The notes beneath the pieces were generated by a model. That model was given only the letters and a program-made list of their open reading frames with translations. It was not told the origin of the DNA and made no database searches. Shown here piece by piece: positions 33,998 to 41,633 of a stretch of 64,000 nt of DNA; the first letter of the stretch is position 1; every line of letters starts with the position of its first letter. The stretch covers positions 28,575 to 92,574 of the forward strand of contig DASUPK010000050.1 of the NCBI GenBank assembly GCA_036276255.1, written 5' to 3'. The stretch comes from DASUPK01 sp036276255. GTDB taxonomy: Bacteria > Actinomycetota > Thermoleophilia > Solirubrobacterales > 70-9. The position numbers and the translations under genes are program-made.

Positions 33998-34597
33998 ATG
34001 TTCACGGGGATCGTCAAGGAGCTGGGACGCGTCGAGGCTGTGGATGCCTCGGAAGGCGGCGCGCGCCTGCGGATCGCCGCCGGCCTGGCCTCCGAGCTGG
34101 CCGAAGGCGACTCGGTTGCCGTCAACGGCGCCTGTCTGACGGCCACCTCGGTGGGCGACGGGAGCTTCCAGGCAGACGTCATGCACCAGACGCTGTCGCT
34201 GACGACTCTCGGCGAGCTGGAGGAGTCCTCGCCGGTCAACCTCGAGCTTCCCCTGCGAGCGACCGACCGCCTCGGCGGCCACGTCGTCCAGGGCCACGTC
34301 GACGGCACGGCGATGGTCATCGATCTCGTCGCCGACGGCTTCGCGAAGCGCCTGCGGGTCGAGCTCCCGGAGGAACTGCTGCCCTACGTCGTCGAGCGCG
34401 GCTCGATCGCGATCGAGGGGGTCAGCCTGACCATCGCCGTCCTGGTGGACGACTGCCTCGAGGTCTCGCTGATCCCGGAGACCCTGGAGCGCACCACGCT
34501 GGGATCCGTGCAGCCCGGCGATCGCCTCAACGTCGAATGCGACGTCCTGGCCAGGTACGTCCAGCGCCAGGTTTTACCCTTAACGAAGGAGCACTGA
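33998..34597 (+). CDS. ribE: Riboflavin synthase alpha subunit
   Basis: A 199-residue enzyme that dismutates two 6,7-dimethyl-8-ribityllumazine molecules to riboflavin. It has two similar lumazine-binding barrels: MFTGIVKELG and AVNGACLTA in the first, GGHVVQGHVDG and IEGVSLTIAV in the second. ATG start 7 nt after ribD. The stop overlaps the ribBA ATG as TGATG. Confidence 0.95.
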   Translation: MFTGIVKELGRVEAVDASEGGARLRIAAGLASELAEGDSVAVNGACLTATSVGDGSFQADVMHQTLSLTTLGELEESSPVNLELPLRATDRLGGHVVQGHVDGTAMVIDLVADGFAKRLRVELPEELLPYVVERGSIAIEGVSLTIAVLVDDCLEVSLIPETLERTTLGSVQPGDRLNVECDVLARYVQRQVLPLTKEH

Positions 34598-35928
34598 TGG
34601 CCGACGGCACGGAACAGACACAGACGAAGACGGGCTCGCCCTTCTCGACCATCGAGGAGGCGATCGAGGACATCCGCCGCGGCCGGATGATCGTTGTCTG
34701 CGACGACGAGAACCGCGAGAACGAGGGCGACCTGGTGATGGCTGCGCAGTTCGCGACGCCCGAGGCGGTCAACTTCATGGCGATGCACGGCCGAGGCCTG
34801 ATCTGCCTCGCGTTGACGGACGATCGCTGCCAGGAGCTGGGCCTCAACCTGATGGCGGCCAAGAACGAGGCGCCGCTGGAGACTGCCTTCACCGTCTCGA
34901 TCGAGGCCCGCGAGGGAGTGACGACCGGCATCTCCGCGGCGGACCGCGCACGGACGATCCAGGTCGCGATCGATCCCCACTCTGGGCCCGACGACCTGGT
35001 CCAGCCCGGCCACGTGTTCCCACTGAAGGCGAAGGAGGGCGGCGTCCTGGAGCGCACCGGCCATACCGAGGGCGCCGTCGACCTGGCACGTCTCGCCGGC
35101 CTGATCCCGGCCGGGGTGATCTGCGAGATCATGAACGAGGACGGGACGATGGCGCGGGTGCCGGACCTGGCCGAGTACTGCACGAGGCACGAGCTGAAGA
35201 TGATCACGGTCGCCGACCTGATCGCCTACCGGCGACGGACCGAGAAGCTGGTGGAGCGGATCGTCTCGACGAAGCTGCCCACCAAGTTCGGCGAGTTCAG
35301 CGCCGTGGGCTACCGGTCGCTGATCGACGACAAGCACCACGTTGCGATGGTCAAGGGCGAGGTCGCGGGGCAGGAGGACGTGCTGGTGCGAGTGCACTCG
35401 GAGTGCCTCACCGGCGACGTCTTCCATTCGCTGCGCTGCGACTGCGGCGAACAGCTCGAGGCAGCGCTTGCGACGATCGAGAAGGAGGGCAGGGGCGTTC
35501 TGCTCTACCTCTCCCAGGAGGGGCGTGGCATCGGCCTGCTCAACAAGCTGCGCGCCTACAAGCTGCAGGAGGAGGGCCTCGACACCGTCGATGCCAACCT
35601 CAAGCTCGGGCTGCCGGCCGACCTGCGCGACTACGGCATCGGCGCCCAGATCCTGGTGGACCTGGGCCTATCCAGCATCCGCATCCTCACCAACAATCCG
35701 AAGAAGATCCTCGGCCTGGAGGGCTACGGGCTCTCGGTCACCGACCAGGTCCCGATCCAGTCGGTCCCCAACCCGCACAACGAGGCCTACCTGAACGCCA
35801 AGCGCGACCGGATGGGGCACGCGCTCCATCACCAGGGCCTGTCGCTCGACGAGCAGCTGCTCTACGAGGAGCATCGCAAGGACGCCGAACAGGAGGGCGA
35901 GCCGGGGGACTATCCGCCAGGTGACTGA
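34597..35928 (+). CDS. ribBA: Bifunctional DHBP synthase / GTP cyclohydrolase II
   Basis: A 443-residue fusion giving both branch starts of riboflavin synthesis. Residues about 20-225 form 3,4-dihydroxy-2-butanone 4-phosphate synthase (VCDDENRENEGDLVMAA, RTGHTEGAVDLARLAG). Residues about 230-425 form GTP cyclohydrolase II with zinc ligands CDCGEQ after HSECLTGDVFHSLRC, then YLSQEGRGIGLLNKL and LTNNPKKILGLEGYGL. A polar N-terminal tail of about 15 residues and an acidic C-terminus are extra. ATG start coupled to ribE. Confidence 0.96.
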   Translation: MADGTEQTQTKTGSPFSTIEEAIEDIRRGRMIVVCDDENRENEGDLVMAAQFATPEAVNFMAMHGRGLICLALTDDRCQELGLNLMAAKNEAPLETAFTVSIEAREGVTTGISAADRARTIQVAIDPHSGPDDLVQPGHVFPLKAKEGGVLERTGHTEGAVDLARLAGLIPAGVICEIMNEDGTMARVPDLAEYCTRHELKMITVADLIAYRRRTEKLVERIVSTKLPTKFGEFSAVGYRSLIDDKHHVAMVKGEVAGQEDVLVRVHSECLTGDVFHSLRCDCGEQLEAALATIEKEGRGVLLYLSQEGRGIGLLNKLRAYKLQEEGLDTVDANLKLGLPADLRDYGIGAQILVDLGLSSIRILTNNPKKILGLEGYGLSVTDQVPIQSVPNPHNEAYLNAKRDRMGHALHHQGLSLDEQLLYEEHRKDAEQEGEPGDYPPGD

Positions 35929-36403
35929 CTCCTTCGAGCAGTTCACCGACTCCGACCTCAAGGCCCTGCAGTCGATGGAGTTCGCGGTCTGCGTCGCGAC
36001 CTTCTACGAGGACATCGCCGGGCGGCTGCTCAACGGGGCCGCCGAGGGGTTCGACCTCGGCGGTGTGAGCGAGGCCTCGGTCCACACCTACCGCGTGCCC
36101 GGCGCGTTCGAGCTGCCGTTCGCTGCGAAGCTCTGTGCGGAATCCGGCCGCTTCGCCGGGGTCGCCTGCCTCGGCGTCGTCATCCGCGGGGAGACCAGCC
36201 ACTACGATCACGTCTGCAACGAGGTCGCCGCCGGCACGCAGCGCGTCCAGCTCGACACGGGCGTGCCCTGCGCCTTCGGCGTGATCACCGCGGAGAACAT
36301 GGATCAGGCGCTCGCGCGCTCAGGTGGCGACAAGCGCGACCAGGGGCGGGGGGCCGCCGTGGTCGCGATGCGCATGGCCCTGCTTCGGGCCGAGCTCAGC
36401 TGA
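35921..36403 (+). CDS. ribH: 6,7-dimethyl-8-ribityllumazine synthase
   Basis: A 160-residue lumazine synthase, which assembles into icosahedral or pentameric shells and makes the RibE substrate. Conserved parts are FAVCVATFYEDIAGRLLNGA, RVPGAFELPFAAKLC, GVVIRGETSHYDHVCNEVA with the active-site His, and FGVITAENMDQALAR. GTG start overlaps the end of ribBA by 8 nt. It completes the riboflavin operon; the 3' end overlaps the convergent EAL gene by 8 nt. Confidence 0.95.
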   Translation: MTDSFEQFTDSDLKALQSMEFAVCVATFYEDIAGRLLNGAAEGFDLGGVSEASVHTYRVPGAFELPFAAKLCAESGRFAGVACLGVVIRGETSHYDHVCNEVAAGTQRVQLDTGVPCAFGVITAENMDQALARSGGDKRDQGRGAAVVAMRMALLRAELS

Positions 36404-37550
36404 GCTGCCCGAGCACCTCGTCGAGGGGCCCGGGCACGCCGAAGTAGAAGCCCTGGCCGTAGCGGAAGCCGATCTCGAGCAGCGCCTCGAGCTGCTCCTC
36501 GGTTTCGATGCCCTCGGCAACGACCTTCACGCCGACCTCGTCGGCGAAGGACACGAGCGAGGTCGCCAGGGCGTGCGCGACCTGGTTCTCGTCGATCCGC
36601 TCCGTCAGGGAGATGTCGAGCTTGATCTGATCGGGGCGCACCTTGAGGATGTGCCGCAGGCTGGCGTAGCCGGCGCCGAAGTCGTCGATCGCGACCTTGC
36701 CGCCCGCCTCGCGGAGCGGTCCGAGCTTCGCCGTGAACCCCTCGTAGTCGTCGACGTGCAGGTGCTCCGTGAGCTCGACGGTCACGCGGTCCGTGTCGCG
36801 GCCCAGGCAGTCGAGGAACCCTTCCGAGAAGATCGTTGGTGGCGACGCGTTGACGCAGAGGCTGACGCCGGCCGGCAGCCGGGGGAGGGCCGTGGCGGCG
36901 ATCCGGACCGCGAGCAGCTCGAGGGGGACGCCGAGGCCCACGTCCCAGGCCTCTGCGAACCAGCGGTCCGGGCCACGCTGGGGGTCTCCGGGGAAACGGG
37001 AGAGCGCCTCGCAGCCGATCGCGCGACCCGAGTCGAGTTCGTAGATCGGCTGGTAGACGGGGTCGATGGTCTCGCCCTCCAGGATCGCCTGGATGCGGCC
37101 GAGTGACTGGCGGTGCTCCTCGCTGCTCAGTTTCGCCACGGCCATGCGGTCGCCCAGAGGGCGGGTGGAGCAGACGATCTCGCTGACCTCGTCACTGTCC
37201 CGGTCTCTCAGCACCCTGGTGGTCGTCTCGACCCAGACGTACTCGTTGTCCTTGCGCCGCAGCCGGTACGCGACGGTCACCGGAGCGCCGTTCAGCGTGC
37301 TGCGATGGACGACGCCGACCTTCTTCGCGTCCTCCGGGTGGAAGTGGTCGAAGGCCGAGGTCCCGACCAGGTCCTCCGGTTCGTAGCCGAGCAGCTCCTG
37401 CGAGGCCGCGGACACGTAGCGGTAGGTCCCGTCCGGGGCGTGGGCCGAGACCATGTCTCCGAGGTAGTCGGCGATGGATCCCGGGAGCGCCTCGGCCTCC
37501 GCGGTCAAGCGCGCGCGAGATCGGAACAGCGTGCTGTGCCGGGTGGTCAT
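36396..37550 (-). CDS. PAS-EAL cyclic-di-GMP phosphodiesterase
   Basis: A 384-residue cytoplasmic signalling protein. Residues about 28-125 are a PAS/PAC sensor (YRYVSAASQELLGYEPEDLVG, FDHFHPEDAKKVG). Residues about 155-384 are an EAL domain that looks active: the EAL Glu in GCEALSRFPG, VNASPPT, VELTEH, AIDDFGAGYASL, IKLDISLT, VVAEGIET and QGFYFGVP are all kept. No GGDEF or membrane segment. It would hydrolyse c-di-GMP in response to a small ligand or redox input. ATG start; it is convergent with ribH. Confidence 0.94.
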   Translation of the reverse strand: MTTRHSTLFRSRARLTAEAEALPGSIADYLGDMVSAHAPDGTYRYVSAASQELLGYEPEDLVGTSAFDHFHPEDAKKVGVVHRSTLNGAPVTVAYRLRRKDNEYVWVETTTRVLRDRDSDEVSEIVCSTRPLGDRMAVAKLSSEEHRQSLGRIQAILEGETIDPVYQPIYELDSGRAIGCEALSRFPGDPQRGPDRWFAEAWDVGLGVPLELLAVRIAATALPRLPAGVSLCVNASPPTIFSEGFLDCLGRDTDRVTVELTEHLHVDDYEGFTAKLGPLREAGGKVAIDDFGAGYASLRHILKVRPDQIKLDISLTERIDENQVAHALATSLVSFADEVGVKVVAEGIETEEQLEALLEIGFRYGQGFYFGVPGPLDEVLGQLS

Positions 37551-37665
37551 CTCAGCTCAAGGACTCGCTGCCGGTTATTGGGTCGCGAGATGCGATGCAA
37601 GTCACTGGCTTCGCCGATTGGACGCATGTCCCTGCGTGGCAGCGGCCGCTACCATCACGCGTCCG

Positions 37666-37860
37666 ATGGCCAAGGTCTGTCACAGCTGCGGCAAGCGTCC
37701 CGCGTTCGGGAACTCACGAAGCCACTCGATGGTCGCCACCCGGAGGCGCTTCAACCCGAACCTGCAGAAGGTGCGGATCCAGGAGCCCGGCGGCGGGACC
37801 GCGCGCGTGTACGTCTGCACGCGATGCCTGAAGTCGAACAAGGTGACCAAGGCCGCGTAG
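37666..37860 (+). CDS. rpmB: 50S ribosomal protein L28
   Basis: A 64-residue L28 of the zinc-binding type: CHSC at the N-terminus and CTRC near the C-terminus form a four-Cys site. The body GKRPAFGNSRSHSMVATRRRFNPNLQ is typical, with a split here by residues 9-34. ATG start. The stop TAG forms the left end of repeat copy A. The order rpmB-fakA-recG is conserved in many Gram-positive genomes. Confidence 0.96.
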   Translation: MAKVCHSCGKRPAFGNSRSHSMVATRRRFNPNLQKVRIQEPGGGTARVYVCTRCLKSNKVTKAA

Positions 37861-37958
37861 CGGCCACCAGGGCGCTCTCCTCAGGTGCGGAGGGCAAAGC
37901 CCGGAGCGGCTTATGATGGGCGGCCGCTTGTGGCCGCGATCTGATGGCGAAGCCGTCT
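37858..37958 (+). repeat. Interspersed palindromic repeat, copy A
   Basis: Begins at the rpmB stop (TAGcggccaccagg), includes gcggcttatgatggg, the inverted repeat gcggccgcttgtggccgc and gatctgatggcgaagccgtc; CTAG follows at 37961-37964. The last 40 bases are nearly identical to copies B and C. Confidence 0.8.
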
Positions 37959-37988
37959 GCCTAGGGCTAAGGTCCGCTGACTCCCCGC

Positions 37989-39614
37989 ATGGCTGACCCC
38001 TCCATAGAGCGATTCCGGCGCGTGGTCTCCGCGGCGGCCGCTCACCTCGAGGAGCGGCGCAAGGAGGTCAACGACCTCAACGTCTTTCCCGTCGCCGACG
38101 GCGACACGGGCGACAACATGGCGCTGACCCTGCGGGCCGTCAGCGAGGAGCTCGACCGCCTCGACGGCCAGATGGTCGATGAGGTCGGGCGCACCGAGCT
38201 GGTCAACGCGCTCGCGCGCGCCGCCCTGATGGGGGCGCGAGGGAACTCCGGGGTGATCCTCAGCCAGATCGTTCGCGGCGCCGCCGAGGAGCTCGCCAGC
38301 CGGCCGGGCGAGCTCGTCGACCCGATGCTGGTGTCGGCCGCATTCGCCCGTGCCGCCGACGCCGCCTACGAGTCGGTGCGCGAGCCGGCGGAGGGGACGA
38401 TGCTGACCGTCTTCCGCGAGATCGCCCACTCGATCTCGCGCCGCCTCGCGCACATGGAGGAGGTCCGCCTGTCGCCGGATGCCACCCCGGGCGAGCAGGA
38501 TGCCCTGCTGGCCGAGCTGCTCGAGGTCGCGGTAAGGGATGGGGAGGCGGCCGTCGCCCGGACTCCGGAGCAGCTCGAGGTGCTGCGCGAGTCAGGGGTC
38601 GTGGATGCGGGGGCTCACGGAATCGTGGTGATCCTCGCCGGCGTCGTCGCTGGCCTCCGGGGGGACATCGAGGCCTCGCCGCCGGTGCCGCACTACGCGC
38701 CCGCGGCGGACACGCGCCCGCACCACGAGGACAGCCGCTACCGCTACTGCACCAACTTCATCGTCACGGGGACGGGGATGGAGAGCCGCGCTTTCGTGCC
38801 GCAGCTGGAGGAGCTGGGTGACTCAGTCCTGGTCGTGGGCGACGAGGCCACCCTCAAGGTCCATGTCCACACCGACGAGCCCGAGTCGGCGGTTGCCCTC
38901 TTCGGCGACTCCGGCGAGGTCACGCAGCTGGACGTCGCCGACATGCGAGAGCAGATCGCCGAGCGCAGCGCGCGGCTGCAGGCCGGTCGATGCGCGGCCG
39001 TGGCGGTGGTGGCCGGCCGCGGGATGCGGGAGCTCTACGAGGGACTCGGAGCGTTCGTGGTCGACGGCGGCGAGACGTTCAACCCCTCGATCTACGACCT
39101 GCTCGCGGCCATCCACGAGCTCCCAGCCGAGGAGGTGCTCGTCCTCCCCAACAACCCCAACGTGGTGATGGCCGCCGAGCGTGCGGCCGAGCTCTCGGAC
39201 AAGGAGGCCCGAGTGGTCGTGTGCACCTCGCAGCAGGCAGGCCTCGCGGCGCTGGTGGAGCTCGACCCCACCGCCTCGGTCGACGAGAACGGCGCGCGTC
39301 TCAGCGCGGCGCTCGAGGGGATCCGGACGGGCTCGGTGGCTCCGGCCGCTCGCGACGACGCCAAGGGGCGCTTCGTGACCGGCGACGCGGTCGGCTTCTT
39401 CGGCGACGAGATCGTCGCCTGGGGCGGGGCCGGCTCAACCCTCTCGGAGACGATGGCGCGGCTGGCCGAGGGCGCCGAGATCCTCACCGTCGTCGTCGGG
39501 GACGGGGCGCCGATTCCGCTCGGCGATCTCGAGAAGCATGCGCCGGAGGGCGTGGAGCTCGAGGTTCATGACGGTGGACAGCCGCACTACTGGTGGCTGT
39601 TGGCCGCAGAGTGA
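37989..39614 (+). CDS. fakA: DAK2-domain fatty acid kinase FakA (YloV family)
   Basis: A 541-residue kinase subunit that, with a FakB/DegV fatty-acid-binding partner, phosphorylates fatty acids. The N-terminal DhaL/DAK2 ATP-binding domain has NVFPVADGDTGDNMALTL with the Mg-binding Asp cluster and ARGNSGVILSQIVRG. A middle domain includes TNFIVTG and KVHVHTDEP, and the C-terminal domain holds ILPNN-like VLVLPNNPNVVMAAE. No FakB gene is visible here. ATG start. It overlaps the next gene as GTGA. Confidence 0.9.
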   Translation: MADPSIERFRRVVSAAAAHLEERRKEVNDLNVFPVADGDTGDNMALTLRAVSEELDRLDGQMVDEVGRTELVNALARAALMGARGNSGVILSQIVRGAAEELASRPGELVDPMLVSAAFARAADAAYESVREPAEGTMLTVFREIAHSISRRLAHMEEVRLSPDATPGEQDALLAELLEVAVRDGEAAVARTPEQLEVLRESGVVDAGAHGIVVILAGVVAGLRGDIEASPPVPHYAPAADTRPHHEDSRYRYCTNFIVTGTGMESRAFVPQLEELGDSVLVVGDEATLKVHVHTDEPESAVALFGDSGEVTQLDVADMREQIAERSARLQAGRCAAVAVVAGRGMRELYEGLGAFVVDGGETFNPSIYDLLAAIHELPAEEVLVLPNNPNVVMAAERAAELSDKEARVVVCTSQQAGLAALVELDPTASVDENGARLSAALEGIRTGSVAPAARDDAKGRFVTGDAVGFFGDEIVAWGGAGSTLSETMARLAEGAEILTVVVGDGAPIPLGDLEKHAPEGVELEVHDGGQPHYWWLLAAE

Positions 39615-40342
39615 GCTCGCTGCTAGACGATGCGATCGACGCGGCCGGCGGACGGCGCCGCTGGCGCGGCGTCAAGGGAATCTCCGCTCACGTCAATTCG
39701 GGCGGCCTGCTGATGCGGATGAAGGGCAAAGCGGCCTCCTTCCGCGACTACGGCATCAGCGTCACCACCGATGAGCAGGGCGCTGTTCTCCAGCCGTATC
39801 CGCGGAAAGGAAGCAGTGGTATCTACGCGGGGGGCACGGTGCGGATAGAAGGGGAGGACGGGGAGGTGCTCTCCGAGCGCCCCGACCCGCGTGACGCCTT
39901 CTCTGGGCTTTCCGGCTTGCGGCGAGACCTCCGCTGGGACGACCTGGACGCTCTCTACTTCGCGGGCTACGCGTTCTGGAACTATCTGAACATCCCGTTT
40001 CTGCTCGAGCGGCCCGGCTTTCAGGTCTCCGAGGGGGAGCCACTGACCGTTGGCGGTGAGAGCTGGCGCAGGCTCGACGTCGCCTTCCCCGAGGACGTCC
40101 ACACCCATTGCCGCGAACAGGCGCTCTATTTCGACCCGCGAGGCCTGTTGCGCCGCCACGACTATCACCCTGACGTGGTTTCCTCCTTGGCCAATGCCGC
40201 GCACCTGTGCGATGGCCACCACGAGTTCGACGGGCTCGTCTTCCCGACCATGCGCCGCGTCGTCCCGAAGGGCCCGCGCGGCCGTCCGCTTCGCGGCCCG
40301 ACCGTCGTCTCCATCGACCTCGATTCCATTGAGGCGGACTGA
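39611..40342 (+). CDS. Conserved hypothetical protein
   Basis: A 243-residue protein that I cannot assign. No signal peptide or membrane helix is obvious. It is rich in aromatic and acidic residues with segments such as GGLLMRMKGKAASFRDYG, DALYFAGYAFWNYLNIPFLL and THCREQALYFDPRGLLRRHDYHPDVV; the latter, with several His, resembles lipid- or lipoprotein-binding beta-sheet proteins but this is weak. The GTG start is translationally coupled to fakA, and the downstream gene (a GST-like protein) follows without gap, so the three may be one unit. Confidence 0.65.
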   Translation: MSSLLDDAIDAAGGRRRWRGVKGISAHVNSGGLLMRMKGKAASFRDYGISVTTDEQGAVLQPYPRKGSSGIYAGGTVRIEGEDGEVLSERPDPRDAFSGLSGLRRDLRWDDLDALYFAGYAFWNYLNIPFLLERPGFQVSEGEPLTVGGESWRRLDVAFPEDVHTHCREQALYFDPRGLLRRHDYHPDVVSSLANAAHLCDGHHEFDGLVFPTMRRVVPKGPRGRPLRGPTVVSIDLDSIEAD

Positions 40343-41098
40343 TTGCCCCCTGCCGATGGGCTCCCAACTCTCTGGCAGTACAGCTTCTCCAACTACAACG
40401 AGAAGGCTCGCTGGGCGCTCGACCACAAGGGCATCCGTCACGAGCGCCGGTCAGTGCTGCCCGGCGGCCCGCGAGCGATGATGTTCTCACGCGGCGGCGG
40501 CACGCTTCCCGTGATCGATCTGGACGGCAAGCGAATCGTCGACTCCGCCCGGATCATCGACGCGCTCGAGATTCGACAGCCTGAGCCCGCCCTCTTTCCC
40601 TCCGATCCCGACGAGCGCCGCCGGGCGCTCGAGATCGCCGCCTACTTCACCGATGAGGTCGGGCACGACATGCGCAGGGTGGGCTTCTGGGAGGGGCGCA
40701 AGGATCGGACGTTCATGGCCGCCTTCATGGCGACCGACCACGGTGCCGCGGCGCGGGTCCAGCAGTGGGCCATGCTCCCCGTTGCCTGGCAGTATGTGGT
40801 GCGGCGCTACGGCTTTGACCAGGAGTCCTTCGAGCGCAGCAAGGCTGCTCTGGTCGGCGCTCTCGACCGGATCGAATCGGAGCGCCAAGGTCGCGACCAT
40901 CTGGTCGGGGACCGCTTCACGGTTGCGGACCTGACTGCCGCGTCGCTCCTCTACCCGCTCGCCTGGCCCCCGGAGTTCCAATACGAGCTCCCCGAGCCGC
41001 CGAGATCCGAGTTCCGCGAATCGGTGAACGGGCACCCTGCGGTCGACTGGATCTCTGAGACCTGGCGGCGCCATCGCGGCGGCTCCGCCGCGGTCTAG
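40343..41098 (+). CDS. Glutathione S-transferase-like protein
   Basis: A 251-residue thioredoxin-fold/GST protein. The N-terminal domain reads LWQYSFSNYNEKARWALDHKG with cis-Pro in GTLPVIDL and DSARIIDALE; the C-terminal helical domain has GDRFTVADLTAASLLYPL, the usual GST N-capping motif. The usual catalytic Cys/Ser position reads Asn. TTG start. A second, related protein is encoded at 56425. Glutathione itself is uncommon in Actinobacteria, so the thiol substrate is unclear. Confidence 0.8.
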   Translation: MPPADGLPTLWQYSFSNYNEKARWALDHKGIRHERRSVLPGGPRAMMFSRGGGTLPVIDLDGKRIVDSARIIDALEIRQPEPALFPSDPDERRRALEIAAYFTDEVGHDMRRVGFWEGRKDRTFMAAFMATDHGAAARVQQWAMLPVAWQYVVRRYGFDQESFERSKAALVGALDRIESERQGRDHLVGDRFTVADLTAASLLYPLAWPPEFQYELPEPPRSEFRESVNGHPAVDWISETWRRHRGGSAAV

Positions 41099-41099
41099 C

Positions 41100-41582
41100 T
41101 CACCAGCCTTCGGAGCCGGGTTCGCCCTTGAACGGGCCCTCGATCTCGGCCGTGATCCAGCCGCCGTAGTAGGCGCCCGGCTGCGGGGTGACCTCCTCGT
41201 CGTCGAGGAAGGCGGCGTCCACCCGGCGGGGATAGAAGGCCAGATGGTCGCGCAGCTGCTCGAAGCCGGGCTTGGGATCCGGGTAATGCCACGCCGCGCG
41301 GTTGGCTCGCCTGCCCCCGGCCTCGGCGTGGACGTAGGAGGCGTTGCCCTTCCACTCGCAGTACGTATGGGCCCCATCGGCGTCGATCAGCGCGTCCTCG
41401 CGCACATCCTCACGTGGGATGTAGATGGTGGGAGGGCTGGCGGTCTCCAGAACACGGAGGGCGCGGTCGCTCTCGGCGATGGTCTCTCCGCCGAGGACGA
41501 TGCGGACATGGCGGTCGAGCGGCTCGACCCGCGGCGGCCGCGGGTAGTCCCAGACGTTCTCCTTCGCTCGCTGCGTGTTCAT
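41100..41582 (-). CDS. DUF427-family protein
   Basis: A 160-residue protein with the DUF427 pattern: an N-terminal extension (MNTQRAKENVWDYPRPPRVEP), then VRIVLGGETIAESDRALRVLETASPP, YIPREDV, TYCEWKGNASYVHA and AWHYPDPKPG, AFYPRRVDAAFLD. The Trp/Tyr/His-rich core suggests a small-molecule pocket, but no activity is established. The start is ATG 41582. It is convergent with the GST gene and divergent from recG. Confidence 0.9.
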   Translation of the reverse strand: MNTQRAKENVWDYPRPPRVEPLDRHVRIVLGGETIAESDRALRVLETASPPTIYIPREDVREDALIDADGAHTYCEWKGNASYVHAEAGGRRANRAAWHYPDPKPGFEQLRDHLAFYPRRVDAAFLDDEEVTPQPGAYYGGWITAEIEGPFKGEPGSEGW

Positions 41583-41633
41583 GTTCGATGGTCCCCGGGG
41601 GCCATCCAACGTTACGCCTAGCCTCTGTTCGCG

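Noticed and set aside
37560..37665. Another copy of the palindromic repeat before rpmB
   Set aside because: The minus strand shows tagcggccgct and ggcgaagcc, but spacing and order are too diverged to call.
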